From contig DATHAL010000031.1 in the NCBI GenBank assembly GCA_035296705.1, positions 1-62,027 of the forward strand: a DNA stretch of 62,027 nt. Direction: 5' to 3'. Origin of the DNA: WHSW01 sp035296705. Lineage in GTDB: Bacteria > Actinomycetota > Thermoleophilia > Solirubrobacterales > 70-9. Below, piece by piece: positions 25,171 through 32,081 of the stretch. The position numbers and the translations under genes were made by a program. The notes beneath the pieces were generated by a model, which worked only from the letters and a program-made list of their open reading frames with translations, was not told the origin of the DNA and did no database searches. Within the stretch, counting starts at the first letter, position 1. Each line of letters starts with the position of its first letter.

Positions 25171-25533
25171 CTACATACCGGGGAGCCCGAGCCCCCCGGC
25201 TCCGCCGGCGCCGCCCAGGCCCGCGACGTTCCCCATCCGGCTCGCGGCGAGCTCCTGCGCCGAGCGGATGCCCTCGTTGACGGCGGCGGTGACCATGTCC
25301 TGGAGGAGCTCCGGGTCCTCGGGATCGATCGCTTCCGGGTCGATCGTGAGCTCGAGCAGGCGCAGGTCGCCGCTCATCTTCACCTTCACCATGCCGCCGC
25401 CGGCGCTCGCGTCGACGACCTCGTCCTTGAGCTTCTCCTGCGCCTCGGCCATCTCCGCCTGCATCTGCTGCGCCTGCTTCATCAGCGAGTTGAGATCCAA
25501 CCCGCCCGGACCGCCGCCCCTGGGCCTTGCCAT
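25171..25533 (-). CDS. YbaB/EbfC-family nucleoid-associated protein
   Basis: This 120-aa DNA-binding dimer has a central region (LMKQAQQMQAEMAEAQEKLK, then VKVKMSGDLRLLELTIDPEA) that matches YbaB/EbfC. The gene lies between dnaX (3 nt gap) and recR (33 nt gap), as in most bacteria. The C-terminal Gly/Ala-rich tail (GLGGAGGAGGLGLPGM) is lineage-specific and probably disordered. Confidence 0.95.
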   Translation of the reverse strand: MARPRGGGPGGLDLNSLMKQAQQMQAEMAEAQEKLKDEVVDASAGGGMVKVKMSGDLRLLELTIDPEAIDPEDPELLQDMVTAAVNEGIRSAQELAASRMGNVAGLGGAGGAGGLGLPGM

Positions 25534-25536
25534 TCC

Positions 25537-27240
25537 TTACGCCTCCTTCGCCTCCGCCTCACCGTCGTCGGGATCGGCCATGTATTCCTCCGCATCGAAC
25601 TCGGTGCGGACCAGCTCGATCAGCTCCTCCTCGGTCAAGCTGCTCTCGACGGGCGCCGCCGCCTCGTCGTCGGAGTCCAGCAGCACGTAGACCGGCCGCA
25701 GCCGCTCGCCCACCACCTCCAGCAGGGCCTCGGCGCACCGCTCCCGCGCCTCGTTCGCCTCCGCTTTTCGCTTGTTGAATGCCGCGGACGCTGGGAAGCC
25801 GACCTCGAGCCGCCGGTCCCGTGCATCGACCGAGACGGGCCGCGCGGCCGCGAGCACGTGTGAGAGAAGCTCCGCCCCTGACCGCCTGACCTGGTCGATC
25901 ACCGCCGGCCACAGGTCCACCACTTTCTCCAGCGGGAGATCGGCGACGGCCGTTGCCGTTGGCGCATCCTCCGCCGGATTCTCGGTGTCGGCGGGGGTCG
26001 GGGGTGTCGGGGAGGACATCCGAGGCGACGGCCCATCGGCTGCCTCGGCAGCCGGAGCGGCGGCTGCCGGAGCCGGGTCCGATACGGCACCCCCGGCCCC
26101 CGCCTCGAGCCGTTCAATGCGCTGGAGAAGTGCCTCCTTCGAGGGGTCGAGCTGGGGCCGCGCGGCGCGAAGCAAGGCCAGCTCCACGGTCATCCGTGGC
26201 TCGTCGCCCTCCCGGATAGCCGTTAGAGCCGACGAGAGGATGTCGATCGAGCGGCCGAGGGCGAGTTCTGACAGCGAATCGGCCTGCACCCGGAGCCGCT
26301 CGGAGTCAGCGGCCGTCACGGCGAACGAGTCGGGCGGCTCGCCGATCGTCTTGATCACGATCAGCTGGCGAAGGTGGGCGAGGAGGTCGCGGGCGAACTG
26401 GGTCACGTCGTGGCCCGAGCTCGCGAGCCGCGAGCTCGCCTCGAGCGCGAGGCGCCCGTCGGCGGCGGCGATCGCGTCCGTCGCGGCGAGGATCAGCTCG
26501 GCGTCTGCGACGCCGAGGACGGCGAGGACGTCCTCGGTATTGACCGACTTGCCGCCGTAGGAGACGAGCTGGTCGAGCGTTCCGAGGGCATCGCGGAAGC
26601 TGCCCGACGCCGCGCGCGCGATCGCCGCGATCGCCCCGTGCTCGATCTCGATCTCCTCGGCGGTGGAGACCCGGCTCAGGACCTCGGCGATCTGCTCGAG
26701 CGACGGCCGCTGGAAGTCGAAGCGCTGGCAGCGATCGACGATCGTCGGCATGACCTTGTGGGGCTCGGTCGTGGCGAGGATGAAGACGGTGTTCGGCGGG
26801 GGCTCCTCGAGCGTCTTGAGGAACGCGTTCCACGCCTCCCGCGTGAGCATGTGAGCCTCGTCGAGGATGTAGACCTTCCAGTGGCCGAGGGCGGGCGCGT
26901 AGCCGACCCGCTCGCGAAGGTCGCGGATATCGTCGACCGAGCGGTTCGAAGCGGCGTCCATCTCGATCACGTCGATCGAGCTGCCGGCCGCGATCGAGAC
27001 GCACGACTCGCACTCGCCGCACGGCGTCACCGTGGGCCCGTTCACGCAGTTAAGCGACCGGGCGAGGATCTTCGCGAGCGACGTCTTCCCGGTCCCGCGC
27101 GAGCCGACGAAGAGGTACGCGTGGTGGACGCGGTCGCGCTCGACCGCGTTGCGCAGGGTGCGCACCACGTGCTCCTGGCCGACTACCTCGTCGAATGCCT
27201 GAGGGCGGTGGCGGCGATAGAGCGACGTCTCGCCGGTCAC
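25537..27240 (-). CDS. dnaX: DNA polymerase III subunit gamma/tau
   Basis: This 567-aa clamp-loader ATPase has Walker A GSRGTGKTSLAK (about 47), a four-Cys zinc module (CVNGPTVTPCGECESC, about 64-79) and Walker B/DEAH YILDEAHMLTREAWNAFLKT. Arg-finger region LATTEPHKVMPTIVDRCQRF is also present. The C-terminal half (about 380-567) is Pro/Ala-rich, then acidic, and would contain the tau-specific part. No A-rich frameshift heptamer is visible, so a separate gamma form is not suggested. It heads dnaX-ybaB-recR. Confidence 0.96.
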   Translation of the reverse strand: MTGETSLYRRHRPQAFDEVVGQEHVVRTLRNAVERDRVHHAYLFVGSRGTGKTSLAKILARSLNCVNGPTVTPCGECESCVSIAAGSSIDVIEMDAASNRSVDDIRDLRERVGYAPALGHWKVYILDEAHMLTREAWNAFLKTLEEPPPNTVFILATTEPHKVMPTIVDRCQRFDFQRPSLEQIAEVLSRVSTAEEIEIEHGAIAAIARAASGSFRDALGTLDQLVSYGGKSVNTEDVLAVLGVADAELILAATDAIAAADGRLALEASSRLASSGHDVTQFARDLLAHLRQLIVIKTIGEPPDSFAVTAADSERLRVQADSLSELALGRSIDILSSALTAIREGDEPRMTVELALLRAARPQLDPSKEALLQRIERLEAGAGGAVSDPAPAAAAPAAEAADGPSPRMSSPTPPTPADTENPAEDAPTATAVADLPLEKVVDLWPAVIDQVRRSGAELLSHVLAAARPVSVDARDRRLEVGFPASAAFNKRKAEANEARERCAEALLEVVGERLRPVYVLLDSDDEAAAPVESSLTEEELIELVRTEFDAEEYMADPDDGEAEAKEA

Positions 27241-27308
27241 CGGTCCGAGTCTACTGCCGCCTCCGGGGCCCTCCCGACGCCGTTTCCGCGTTCTGCGAGA
27301 CTGGCCGC

Positions 27309-27566
27309 GTGAGCAGCGAGGACCTCGTCGACCACGGCCGGCGGATCGCCGCGCTCGAGCGCAAGATCTCCCAGCTCTACCAGCGCCTCGGGCGGGAGGA
27401 GCCGACGGATGTCGTAGCCTCGGAGGACCCGCGACTCATCGAACTGGTCCAGGCCGGAAACGAGATGCAGGCAGTGAAGCTCTACCGCGAGCTCACCGGC
27501 GCCGGACTTGCGGAATCCAAGCAAGCGGTCGATGAGTTGATCGATACGTATCGGCCCGCCGGCTGA
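27309..27566 (+). CDS. Small protein with ribosomal L7/L12 C-terminal-like domain
   Basis: This 85-aa protein starts with GTG at 27309. Residues 8-26 form a heptad-like helix (GRRIAALERKISQLYQRLG). Residues about 43-80 (LIELVQAGNEMQAVKLYREL, then GLAESKQAVDELI) match the L7/L12 C-terminal fold, which contacts translation factors in the ribosomal protein. It lacks the L7/L12 N-terminal dimer domain and is not near rplL. Stand-alone L7/L12-CTD proteins occur in Actinobacteria; the role is unknown. It is divergent from dnaX, with a 68-bp gap. Confidence 0.8.
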   Translation: MSSEDLVDHGRRIAALERKISQLYQRLGREEPTDVVASEDPRLIELVQAGNEMQAVKLYRELTGAGLAESKQAVDELIDTYRPAG

Positions 27567-27619
27567 CGGACAGCCGGCGGCGACCAACCGAAAGCAAGAA
27601 GGTCGGGAGCGGCACGACT

Positions 27620-27991
27620 ATGAGCGCTGTCAACCGCTGCGGGCCGCGGGGCGCGGCCGCGGCGCTCGCGATCGCGGCCATTGCCGCCGTCACCGTGCCG
27701 ACGGCGGTCGCCCGCGATGGCGGCGAGAAGACCAGGATCATGATCAAAAAGATCAGCCACAAAGGAGCCTCCGGAAAGCTGAGCTCGAGGTCAGAGCGCT
27801 GCCTCAAGCGCCGCAAGGTGACCTTGTTTCGCATCGACGACTATGTCTCCGTGAAGGTGAAGATCACCCAGAGCAACGCTCGCGGACGCTGGAAGGTGAA
27901 GAAGAACCTCAAGCGAGCGCGCTACTTCGCGAAGGTCGATGCAATCAAGGGCTGCCGCTACGACGTCTCCACCATTGAGCGGCTGCGCTAG
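27620..27991 (+). CDS. Small secreted protein with one cysteine pair, unknown function
   Basis: This 123-aa protein has a signal peptide (hydrophobic residues about 11-27, cleavage near TAVA-RD). The mature part is basic with a beta-strand repeat-like pattern: GASGKLSSRSERCLKRRKVT, then FRIDDYVSVKVKIT, GRWKVKKNL and YFAKVDAIKGCRYD. The two cysteines (about C59 and C114) could form a disulfide. It resembles the SpaA/CarbopepD_reg-like domains seen in many secreted Solirubrobacterales proteins. The stop is followed closely by the convergent SRP RNA terminator. Confidence 0.7.
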   Translation: MSAVNRCGPRGAAAALAIAAIAAVTVPTAVARDGGEKTRIMIKKISHKGASGKLSSRSERCLKRRKVTLFRIDDYVSVKVKITQSNARGRWKVKKNLKRARYFAKVDAIKGCRYDVSTIERLR

Positions 27992-28000
27992 CCGGCTGGC

Positions 28001-28006
28001 AAAAAG
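28001..28006 (-). terminator. U-tract at the SRP RNA 3' end
   Basis: On the minus strand the SRP RNA closing helix is followed directly by CAACTTTTTG. The T5 run (28001-28005 on the plus strand as AAAAA) after a GC-rich helix is a standard intrinsic terminator, formed with the terminal stem of the RNA itself. Confidence 0.6.
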
Positions 28007-28008
28007 TT

Positions 28009-28279
28009 GACCGTGCGGGCCCGACCTCGAGAGAGGTCTCCGGGCGTGCCCGCCGTGGCCAGCTCGGGTCAGGCTGCTCCGCATCACATGCTCGGCACCG
28101 CTTAAGGCTGCTTCCTTCCGGACCTGACCTGGTTCGCGGACGCGCATTGCGCGGGACCTGACCGTCAACACCGCCTGCGGCGTACTGGCCCCGAAGGCCA
28201 TCACCCTCGGCCGGGCGTTCGGCCCCGCTAGAGCGGATTGCGGGTACAGGGCACCGCTAATTCCCCGCCTAGCACGGTC
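28009..28279 (-). ncRNA. ffs: Signal recognition particle RNA, large (Alu-domain-containing) bacterial form
   Basis: On the minus strand, GTGCTAGGCGGGGAATTAGC followed by GGTGCCCTGTA near the 5' end matches the Alu-domain start of Bacillus scRNA. About 125 nt further on is the universal S-domain signature CCAGGTCAGGTCCGGAAGG with AAGCAGCC, including the GGAA tetraloop and the asymmetric loop bound by Ffh. The ends close as GACCGTGC (28279-28272) with GCACGGTC (28016-28009), giving a length of about 271 nt. The short actinobacterial form is about 100 nt, so this is the large form. It lies on the same strand as dnaX, the usual bacterial neighbourhood. A candidate -10 (TAGCAT) occupies 28292-28287. 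Confidence 0.93.
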
Positions 28280-28286
28280 GCGAGCA

Positions 28287-28316
28287 ATGCTAGCGCCGCT
28301 ACGGGTTCTCCGGTCA
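28287..28316 (-). promoter_or_regulatory. Candidate promoter of the SRP RNA
   Basis: Reading the minus strand, TAGCAT (28292-28287) sits 7 nt before the RNA 5' end, and TGACCG (28316-28311) lies 18 bp further upstream. Both are weak matches to -10 and -35 hexamers, but the position fits a short-leader stable RNA promoter. Confidence 0.4.
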
Positions 28317-28358
28317 CCGGTCGATGAGATCTCGAAGGTGCACGCTCTCGCCCGAAGA

Positions 28359-28499
28359 ATGGGTGTGCAGGACGTTAAGTTCGACTGCCACGCCTGGTCA
28401 TGGATGGACTCTTTGGGCGACTACAGCTACCGCTACCACCGAAACGACGAGCTTCGCCACGGCCTCGACCGCGCGCGAGCCCACGCGGTGGCGCGGTGA
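28359..28499 (+). CDS. Possible small ORF coupled to the M15-like peptidase gene
   Basis: This frame gives 46 residues (MGVQDVKFDCHAWSWMDSLG, then DYSYRYHRNDELRHGLDRAR). Its TGA stop overlaps the GTG start of the next gene by 4 nt (GTGA), the junction style of real gene pairs in this window. There is no clear Shine-Dalgarno, and I recognise no family. It could extend upstream to 28287, but that would run into the SRP RNA promoter. Coding status is uncertain. Confidence 0.3.
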   Translation: MGVQDVKFDCHAWSWMDSLGDYSYRYHRNDELRHGLDRARAHAVAR

Positions 28500-29176
28500 G
28501 CGCCCGCGGGAAGAGCCGGCGGACGGCGCTCCTGGTCGGCGCTGCGCTGCTCGCGGCCCTCGCACTGTCGGCGCTCGCCACCGCCAAGATGCGCAGCACG
28601 AAGATCTCCCCGACGCTCTGCGAGACGACCGGGGGCGGGCGGTTCGTCTCGATCCCGGGCTTCCCCGGCGAGCGCATCGACCGACGGCTGCTCACGGACA
28701 TCCGCCGGCTCGAGCGCCGCTACAAGATCTTCATCACCGACGGCTACTCGATGGACGACATCCACGCCCAGAATGGAGAGCATCCGATCGGACTCGCGCT
28801 GGACATCGTGCCGAACAAGGCGCAGGGCGGCACCTGGGCGGACGTCACGGCGCTCGCCCACTGGGCCGAGCCGACCCAGAACCACCCGCGGACGCCGTTC
28901 CGGTGGGTCGGCTACGACGGCGACGCCGGCCACGGTCGCCGCAACCACCTGCACCTCTCCTGGAACCACACGGCCACCGCGCCCGGGCACTCGGCGCGCA
29001 CCGTGTACACGATCCGCTGCCCGCGCCAGCCGGTTCCGGCGCCGCCGACGGAGCCGCCGAGCGGCGGTACCGATGGCGACGGCGAGGTGAAGCCGAACCC
29101 GAGCGGCGGGATCGGCGGCAAGCTCGGCCCGGTCGCGATCGAGACCGGCGGCGTCGGGATCGGCGAGCTGCGCTGA
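28496..29176 (+). CDS. Membrane-anchored D-Ala-D-Ala carboxypeptidase-like (M15 fold) protein
   Basis: This 226-aa protein starts with GTG at 28496. It has an N-terminal transmembrane or signal segment (about 10-30), then a domain with DGYSMDDIHAQNGEHPIGLA, LALDIVPN and GRRNHLHLSWNH. The H-x6-D and H-x-H arrangement is the zinc site of the LD/DD-carboxypeptidase (VanY/M15, Hedgehog-like) fold. Such enzymes trim peptidoglycan stem peptides outside the membrane. A Pro/Gly-rich C-terminal tail follows (PPTEPPSGGTDGDG). The Arg that helps bind substrate is not obvious, so catalysis is likely rather than proven. Confidence 0.75.
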   Translation: MSARGKSRRTALLVGAALLAALALSALATAKMRSTKISPTLCETTGGGRFVSIPGFPGERIDRRLLTDIRRLERRYKIFITDGYSMDDIHAQNGEHPIGLALDIVPNKAQGGTWADVTALAHWAEPTQNHPRTPFRWVGYDGDAGHGRRNHLHLSWNHTATAPGHSARTVYTIRCPRQPVPAPPTEPPSGGTDGDGEVKPNPSGGIGGKLGPVAIETGGVGIGELR

Positions 29177-29207
29177 GACGCAGAACTGGCGCGCGGGCGG
29201 CACCAGG

Positions 29208-29244
29208 TGTGGGGTTGTGCTCCATATAGGCACACAACCCCACA
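29208..29244. repeat. 37-bp palindromic dispersed repeat, copy 1
   Basis: Perfect 12-bp arms TGTGGGGTTGTG (29208-29219) and CACAACCCCACA (29233-29244) enclose a 13-bp centre containing CATATAGGC. A second copy of exactly the same length lies at 46006-46042, with 30 of 37 positions identical and the CATATAGGC core fully conserved. Both are intergenic and followed by TT. The similarity continues for a few bases outside the arms (minus-strand GATSAATGTGG). There is no T-run, so it is not a plain terminator. It behaves like a REP/BIME-type or protein-binding element. Confidence 0.75.
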
Positions 29245-29245
29245 T

Positions 29246-29425
29246 TCATCGCCGACCGGGCTCAGCGGTGGCGCAGCTCGAGCCGCTTAACTGGGAGTGC
29301 ATCGCGGCGGGAGCAGGGCCCGCGAGGATCAGCGAGGCGAGGGCGAGCGCCACAGCAACGAGCAGCCTCAGCTCGCGACTCCCGATCCTCCACGTCATTC
29401 GCCTCGTCACTTCGATTCGAATCAT
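29246..29425 (-). CDS. Possible 59-aa secreted peptide ending at the dispersed repeat
   Basis: ATG at 29425 (minus) opens 59 codons. A basic N-terminus (MIRIEVTRRMTWRIGSRELR) is followed by a hydrophobic stretch, LLVAVALALASLILAG, then PAPAA, a textbook signal-peptide end. The short mature tail has one Cys (SQLSGSSCATAEPGRR). The TGA ends two bases before the palindromic repeat. Upstream GGTGGAG could serve as a ribosome site. It is too short for certainty, and an alternative start is the internal ATG at codon 10. It shares its upstream region with the divergent tRNA-Val promoter. Confidence 0.45.
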   Translation of the reverse strand: MIRIEVTRRMTWRIGSRELRLLVAVALALASLILAGPAPAAMHSQLSGSSCATAEPGRR

Positions 29426-29464
29426 GCCGCTCCACCGTCCCCCGCCGTCCTATCATCGCCCTCC

Positions 29465-29536
29465 GGGCGCGTAGCTCAGTGGGAGAGCGCTCGCTTCACA
29501 CGCGAGAGGTCGCTGGTTCGAAACCAGCCGCGCCCA
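29465..29536 (+). tRNA. tRNA-Val, anticodon CAC
   Basis: The cloverleaf is complete. The acceptor stem GGGCGCG/CGCGCCC spans 29465-29471 and 29529-29535, and the discriminator is A (29536). The D stem is GCTC/GAGC, and the anticodon stem is CTCGC/GCGAG. Loop TTCACAC gives anticodon CAC (29497-29499), which reads GTG. The T stem is GCTGG/CCAGC with TTCGAAA. CCA is not encoded. A TATCAT box (29451-29456) just upstream is a likely -10, and an intrinsic terminator follows directly. Confidence 0.97.
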
Positions 29537-29540
29537 TCGG

Positions 29541-29565
29541 AAAAGCCCCGCTATTGGCGGGGTTT
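29541..29565 (+). terminator. Intrinsic terminator after tRNA-Val
   Basis: AAAAG leads into CCCCGC (29546-29551), a 5-nt loop TATTG and GCGGGG (29557-29562), followed by TTT. It begins 5 nt after the tRNA 3' end, so it terminates a single-tRNA transcript. Confidence 0.85.
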
Positions 29566-29735
29566 AGGGTGCTCTCCCGCAGCTCAACGATGTCCGGATC
29601 CCGCTCACGTGGCGTCGATCTGTGGCGGCTGGCGGCCGTCGAGCTAGGGTTCGCATCCGCGACCGCCGCACCGGATCGATCCAGCGGGCCGACATCGCCT
29701 CTCAGCCCTGATGAACTTGCTAAGACCACAATGAT

Positions 29736-30955
29736 GTGATCCGGCCCTTGGTGACCGACCAGCGACGGATCGCTGCGGTGTCCGGCATGGTCGTAGCGAT
29801 CGCGCTCGCGCTCTGGGCCCTCGCACCGACGCCCGCCCCGGCTGCGAGCGCCCCCTCTCGCCAGGACGTTCAAGACGCGCTCGAGCGCTCGGTCGCAGCG
29901 GGCGTCCCCGGCATCACCGCCGTGATTCGCGGTCCGCGCGGCGTCGAGCACTACGCCGCCGGCGCGGCGGACCTACGGCGCGGGGTGCCGCTCTCGCCTC
30001 GCCACCGGGCCCGAGTCGGCAGCGTAACCAAGACGTTCACCGCGGCCGTCATCCTCAAGCTGGTCGCACAAGGCCGGATCACACTCGATGACCCTGTGGA
30101 GCGGTGGTTGCCGGGGCTGGTGCCAAACGGTGAACGGATCACGGTTCGTCAACTCCTCAACCACACGAGCGGATTGGCCGAGTACTGCGCCGTGCCGCCG
30201 GACAGCACGCTCTGTGTGCCTCCCCCATCCGAGCTGAAGCGCACATGGACCCCGCTGCAGCTGGTCGAGATCGGGGTCCAAGCTGCCCCGACGTTTCCGC
30301 CCGGCGAGGGTTTCTCTTATTCCAACACCGACTACGTGTTGCTCGGGATGATCATCGAGCAGGCCACCGGCCGTTCGATCACAGCCAACTACAAGCGCAT
30401 GATCTTCAACCCGCTGCGGCTCGAGCGAACCTCGCTCAGCAACAGCTCCTCGATCCCCCGCCCCTTTGCCCACGGCTATGACGTGTTGGCAAGGGAAACT
30501 GGCCGCTCGACGTAACCGCGACAAGCCCGACGATCGCCTGGAGCGCCGGTGCGATCGTCTCGGTGCCGGCAGATCTGCAGCGGTTCATGCGCGCGCTGCT
30601 CGCCGGTCGCCTGTTCCCCAAGAGCCTCGTGCGCGAGATGAAGATCGCGGCGCCGGGTTCGCTGGCCGGGACGCCCCCGTCGAGCCCAGTCGAGGGGGGC
30701 GGAATAGGAACCTACGGGCTCGGGCTGATCCACTTCACCTGGGCGAGCGCCTGCGGCGTGCAGGGCCACTCAGGATCGTTTCCGGGCTTTAACACATGGG
30801 CCTTCGCCGCCAAGGGGGGACGTCGCGGGGCGGCTCTCTACTCGACCGCCGACGTCCTTCCCGCGGGCGGCGTGATCGCGGCGCTCGAGACCGAACGGCG
30901 TGTCGCATGCCGGATGCGCTTCGGCGACATCGGGGCGCGAAACCCTCGCGCGTAA
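29736..30955 (+). pseudogene. Serine hydrolase (beta-lactamase/DD-peptidase family), split by a frameshift near 30480-30491
   Basis: Frame 1 (29736-30515) encodes a signal peptide, the nucleophile motif GSVTKTF and YSNTDY. It then runs ARETGRST to a premature TAA. From about 30491 a second frame continues the homology (KGNWPLDVTATSPTIAWSAG), then VPADLQRFMRALLAG and the third catalytic motif QGHSGSFPG, ending at 30955. One missing base in GTGTTGGCAAGG would restore a single protein of about 405 aa. All three active-site motifs are present but split. This is either a recent pseudogene or a sequencing error. The family includes D-alanyl-D-alanine carboxypeptidases and esterases. Confidence 0.85.
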
Positions 30956-31077
30956 CAGCTCGCGTTGGCGTCCGAGCTCATAGGCGCCCGGATCCCATCA
31001 CGCAACGTTCGAGGAGCTTTCAAGGCCGACCCCGCCGTACCGCCGAGCGCTGGCCCCCCTCACCGTTGGCCCCGGCT

Positions 31078-31293
31078 TTACTTCGAGCCGTGTCCGGTTC
31101 CGGCGATGTTGAAGCTCACGCCAAGCAGCACCAGCGGCCAGAGGATGATCGCGAGCGCGGCATCGGCAAGCTCCTTGAGGTTGCTGAGCCCGCGGACGTA
31201 GTTGTCATCCCCGATCACGCCGGCGGCGACGAGGACGCCGATGCCGAGATAGAGGACGAGCAGAAGCGATCGCGATGGCCGGGTCCGGAACAT
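31078..31293 (-). CDS. Small two-helix membrane protein, unknown function
   Basis: This 71-aa protein has two hydrophobic segments (about 9-27, LLLVLYLGIGVLVAAGVIG, and about 44-64, AALAIILWPLVLLGVSFNIA) and a short polar linker (NYVRGLSNLKELAD). The pattern is one I recognise from memory as common in related Thermoleophilia, without a known function. It is divergent from the methyltransferase at 31397. About 120 bp between the pseudogene end and this gene show nothing that I can support. Confidence 0.65.
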   Translation of the reverse strand: MFRTRPSRSLLLVLYLGIGVLVAAGVIGDDNYVRGLSNLKELADAALAIILWPLVLLGVSFNIAGTGHGSK

Positions 31294-31396
31294 CGCTCGG
31301 CGCGTACCCCGCCTCTACTGGCGAAAACCTGGCCCAAGCTTGAATCGACGCCAAGGTCGGTGTTACGGCAGCACGTTCAGCGAGACTGTGGACGAA

Positions 31397-32014
31397 ATGG
31401 GCTTCTATCGCGACCACGTCCTGCCACGGATCGTCAACGCCGCCTGCGGGATGAAGACGGCGGACCCGCTGCGCGAGCGCGTCTGCGAGGGGCTCGAGGG
31501 CGAGGTCGTTGAGATCGGATTCGGCTCGGGCCTCAATGTTCCGTTCTACCCGGACTCGGTCAGGCGCGTCGCGGCGGTGGAGCCGGCCGACGTCGGCTGG
31601 AGGATGGCGGCCAAGCGCCTGCGGGCATCGAGCGTTCGGGTCGAGCGGTCCGGCCTCGACGGGCAGTCGCTGCCGTTCGAGGACGACAGCTTCGACGCGG
31701 CGCTCTCAACCTGGACGATGTGCACCATTCCAGACGTCGAGCAGGCGCTGGCCGAGCTTCGGCGCGTGCTCAAGCCCGGCGGCGCGCTGCGATTCGTGGA
31801 ACACGGCCTGGCGCCTGACGAACCGGTGCGCCGGTGGCAGCATCGCCTCGAGCGGGTGCAGAAGCGGCTCTTCGGAGGCTGTCACCTGACCCGCGAGATC
31901 CCTGATCTGCTGCGCGACGCCGGCTTCGAGATCACGGAGCTCGATGTCTTCTACGAGGATGGCGCGCCCAAGTTCGTTGCTGCAGACTCGCTCGGCGCCG
32001 CCGTCTCGCCCTGA
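31397..32014 (+). CDS. Class I SAM-dependent methyltransferase
   Basis: This protein is about 205 aa, with the first in-family start at ATG 31397 (MGFYRDHVLPRIVNAACGMK). SAM motif I is VVEIGFGSGLNVPFYP. The later motifs are FDAALSTWTMCTIPDVEQAL and RVLKPGGALRFVEHGLAP, then RRWQHRLERVQKRLFGGCHL. The architecture matches UbiE/phosphatidylethanolamine N-methyltransferase-like proteins of about 200 aa, as for the gene at 14262, to which it is visibly similar in its second half. The substrate is probably a lipid or small molecule; unknown. Confidence 0.88.
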   Translation: MGFYRDHVLPRIVNAACGMKTADPLRERVCEGLEGEVVEIGFGSGLNVPFYPDSVRRVAAVEPADVGWRMAAKRLRASSVRVERSGLDGQSLPFEDDSFDAALSTWTMCTIPDVEQALAELRRVLKPGGALRFVEHGLAPDEPVRRWQHRLERVQKRLFGGCHLTREIPDLLRDAGFEITELDVFYEDGAPKFVAADSLGAAVSP

Positions 32015-32081
32015 CTTCCGGGCAATTCCCGCACACGACCGGCCGGACCACTCGAAAACGTATGATTGACTACAAGGTCAG

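Noticed and set aside
25537..27240. Programmed frameshift to make a gamma form of DnaX
   Set aside because: No slippery A-rich or similar heptamer followed by a stem-loop is visible in the coding region.
27791..28204. Minus-strand frame over the SRP RNA and the secreted-protein gene
   Set aside because: It lies within the SRP RNA and antisense to 27620-27991. No homology, no ribosome site, and the RNA explains the conservation.
29496..29951. Minus-strand frame ending in GAAGFEPATSRV
   Set aside because: This C-terminal string is the well-known false translation of the antisense strand of a tRNA gene, and here it lies exactly over tRNA-Val. It is not a protein.
30956..31077. Possible additional gene after the frameshifted hydrolase
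   Set aside because: The short frames present are antisense or run into the two-helix membrane protein gene and have no ribosome site.
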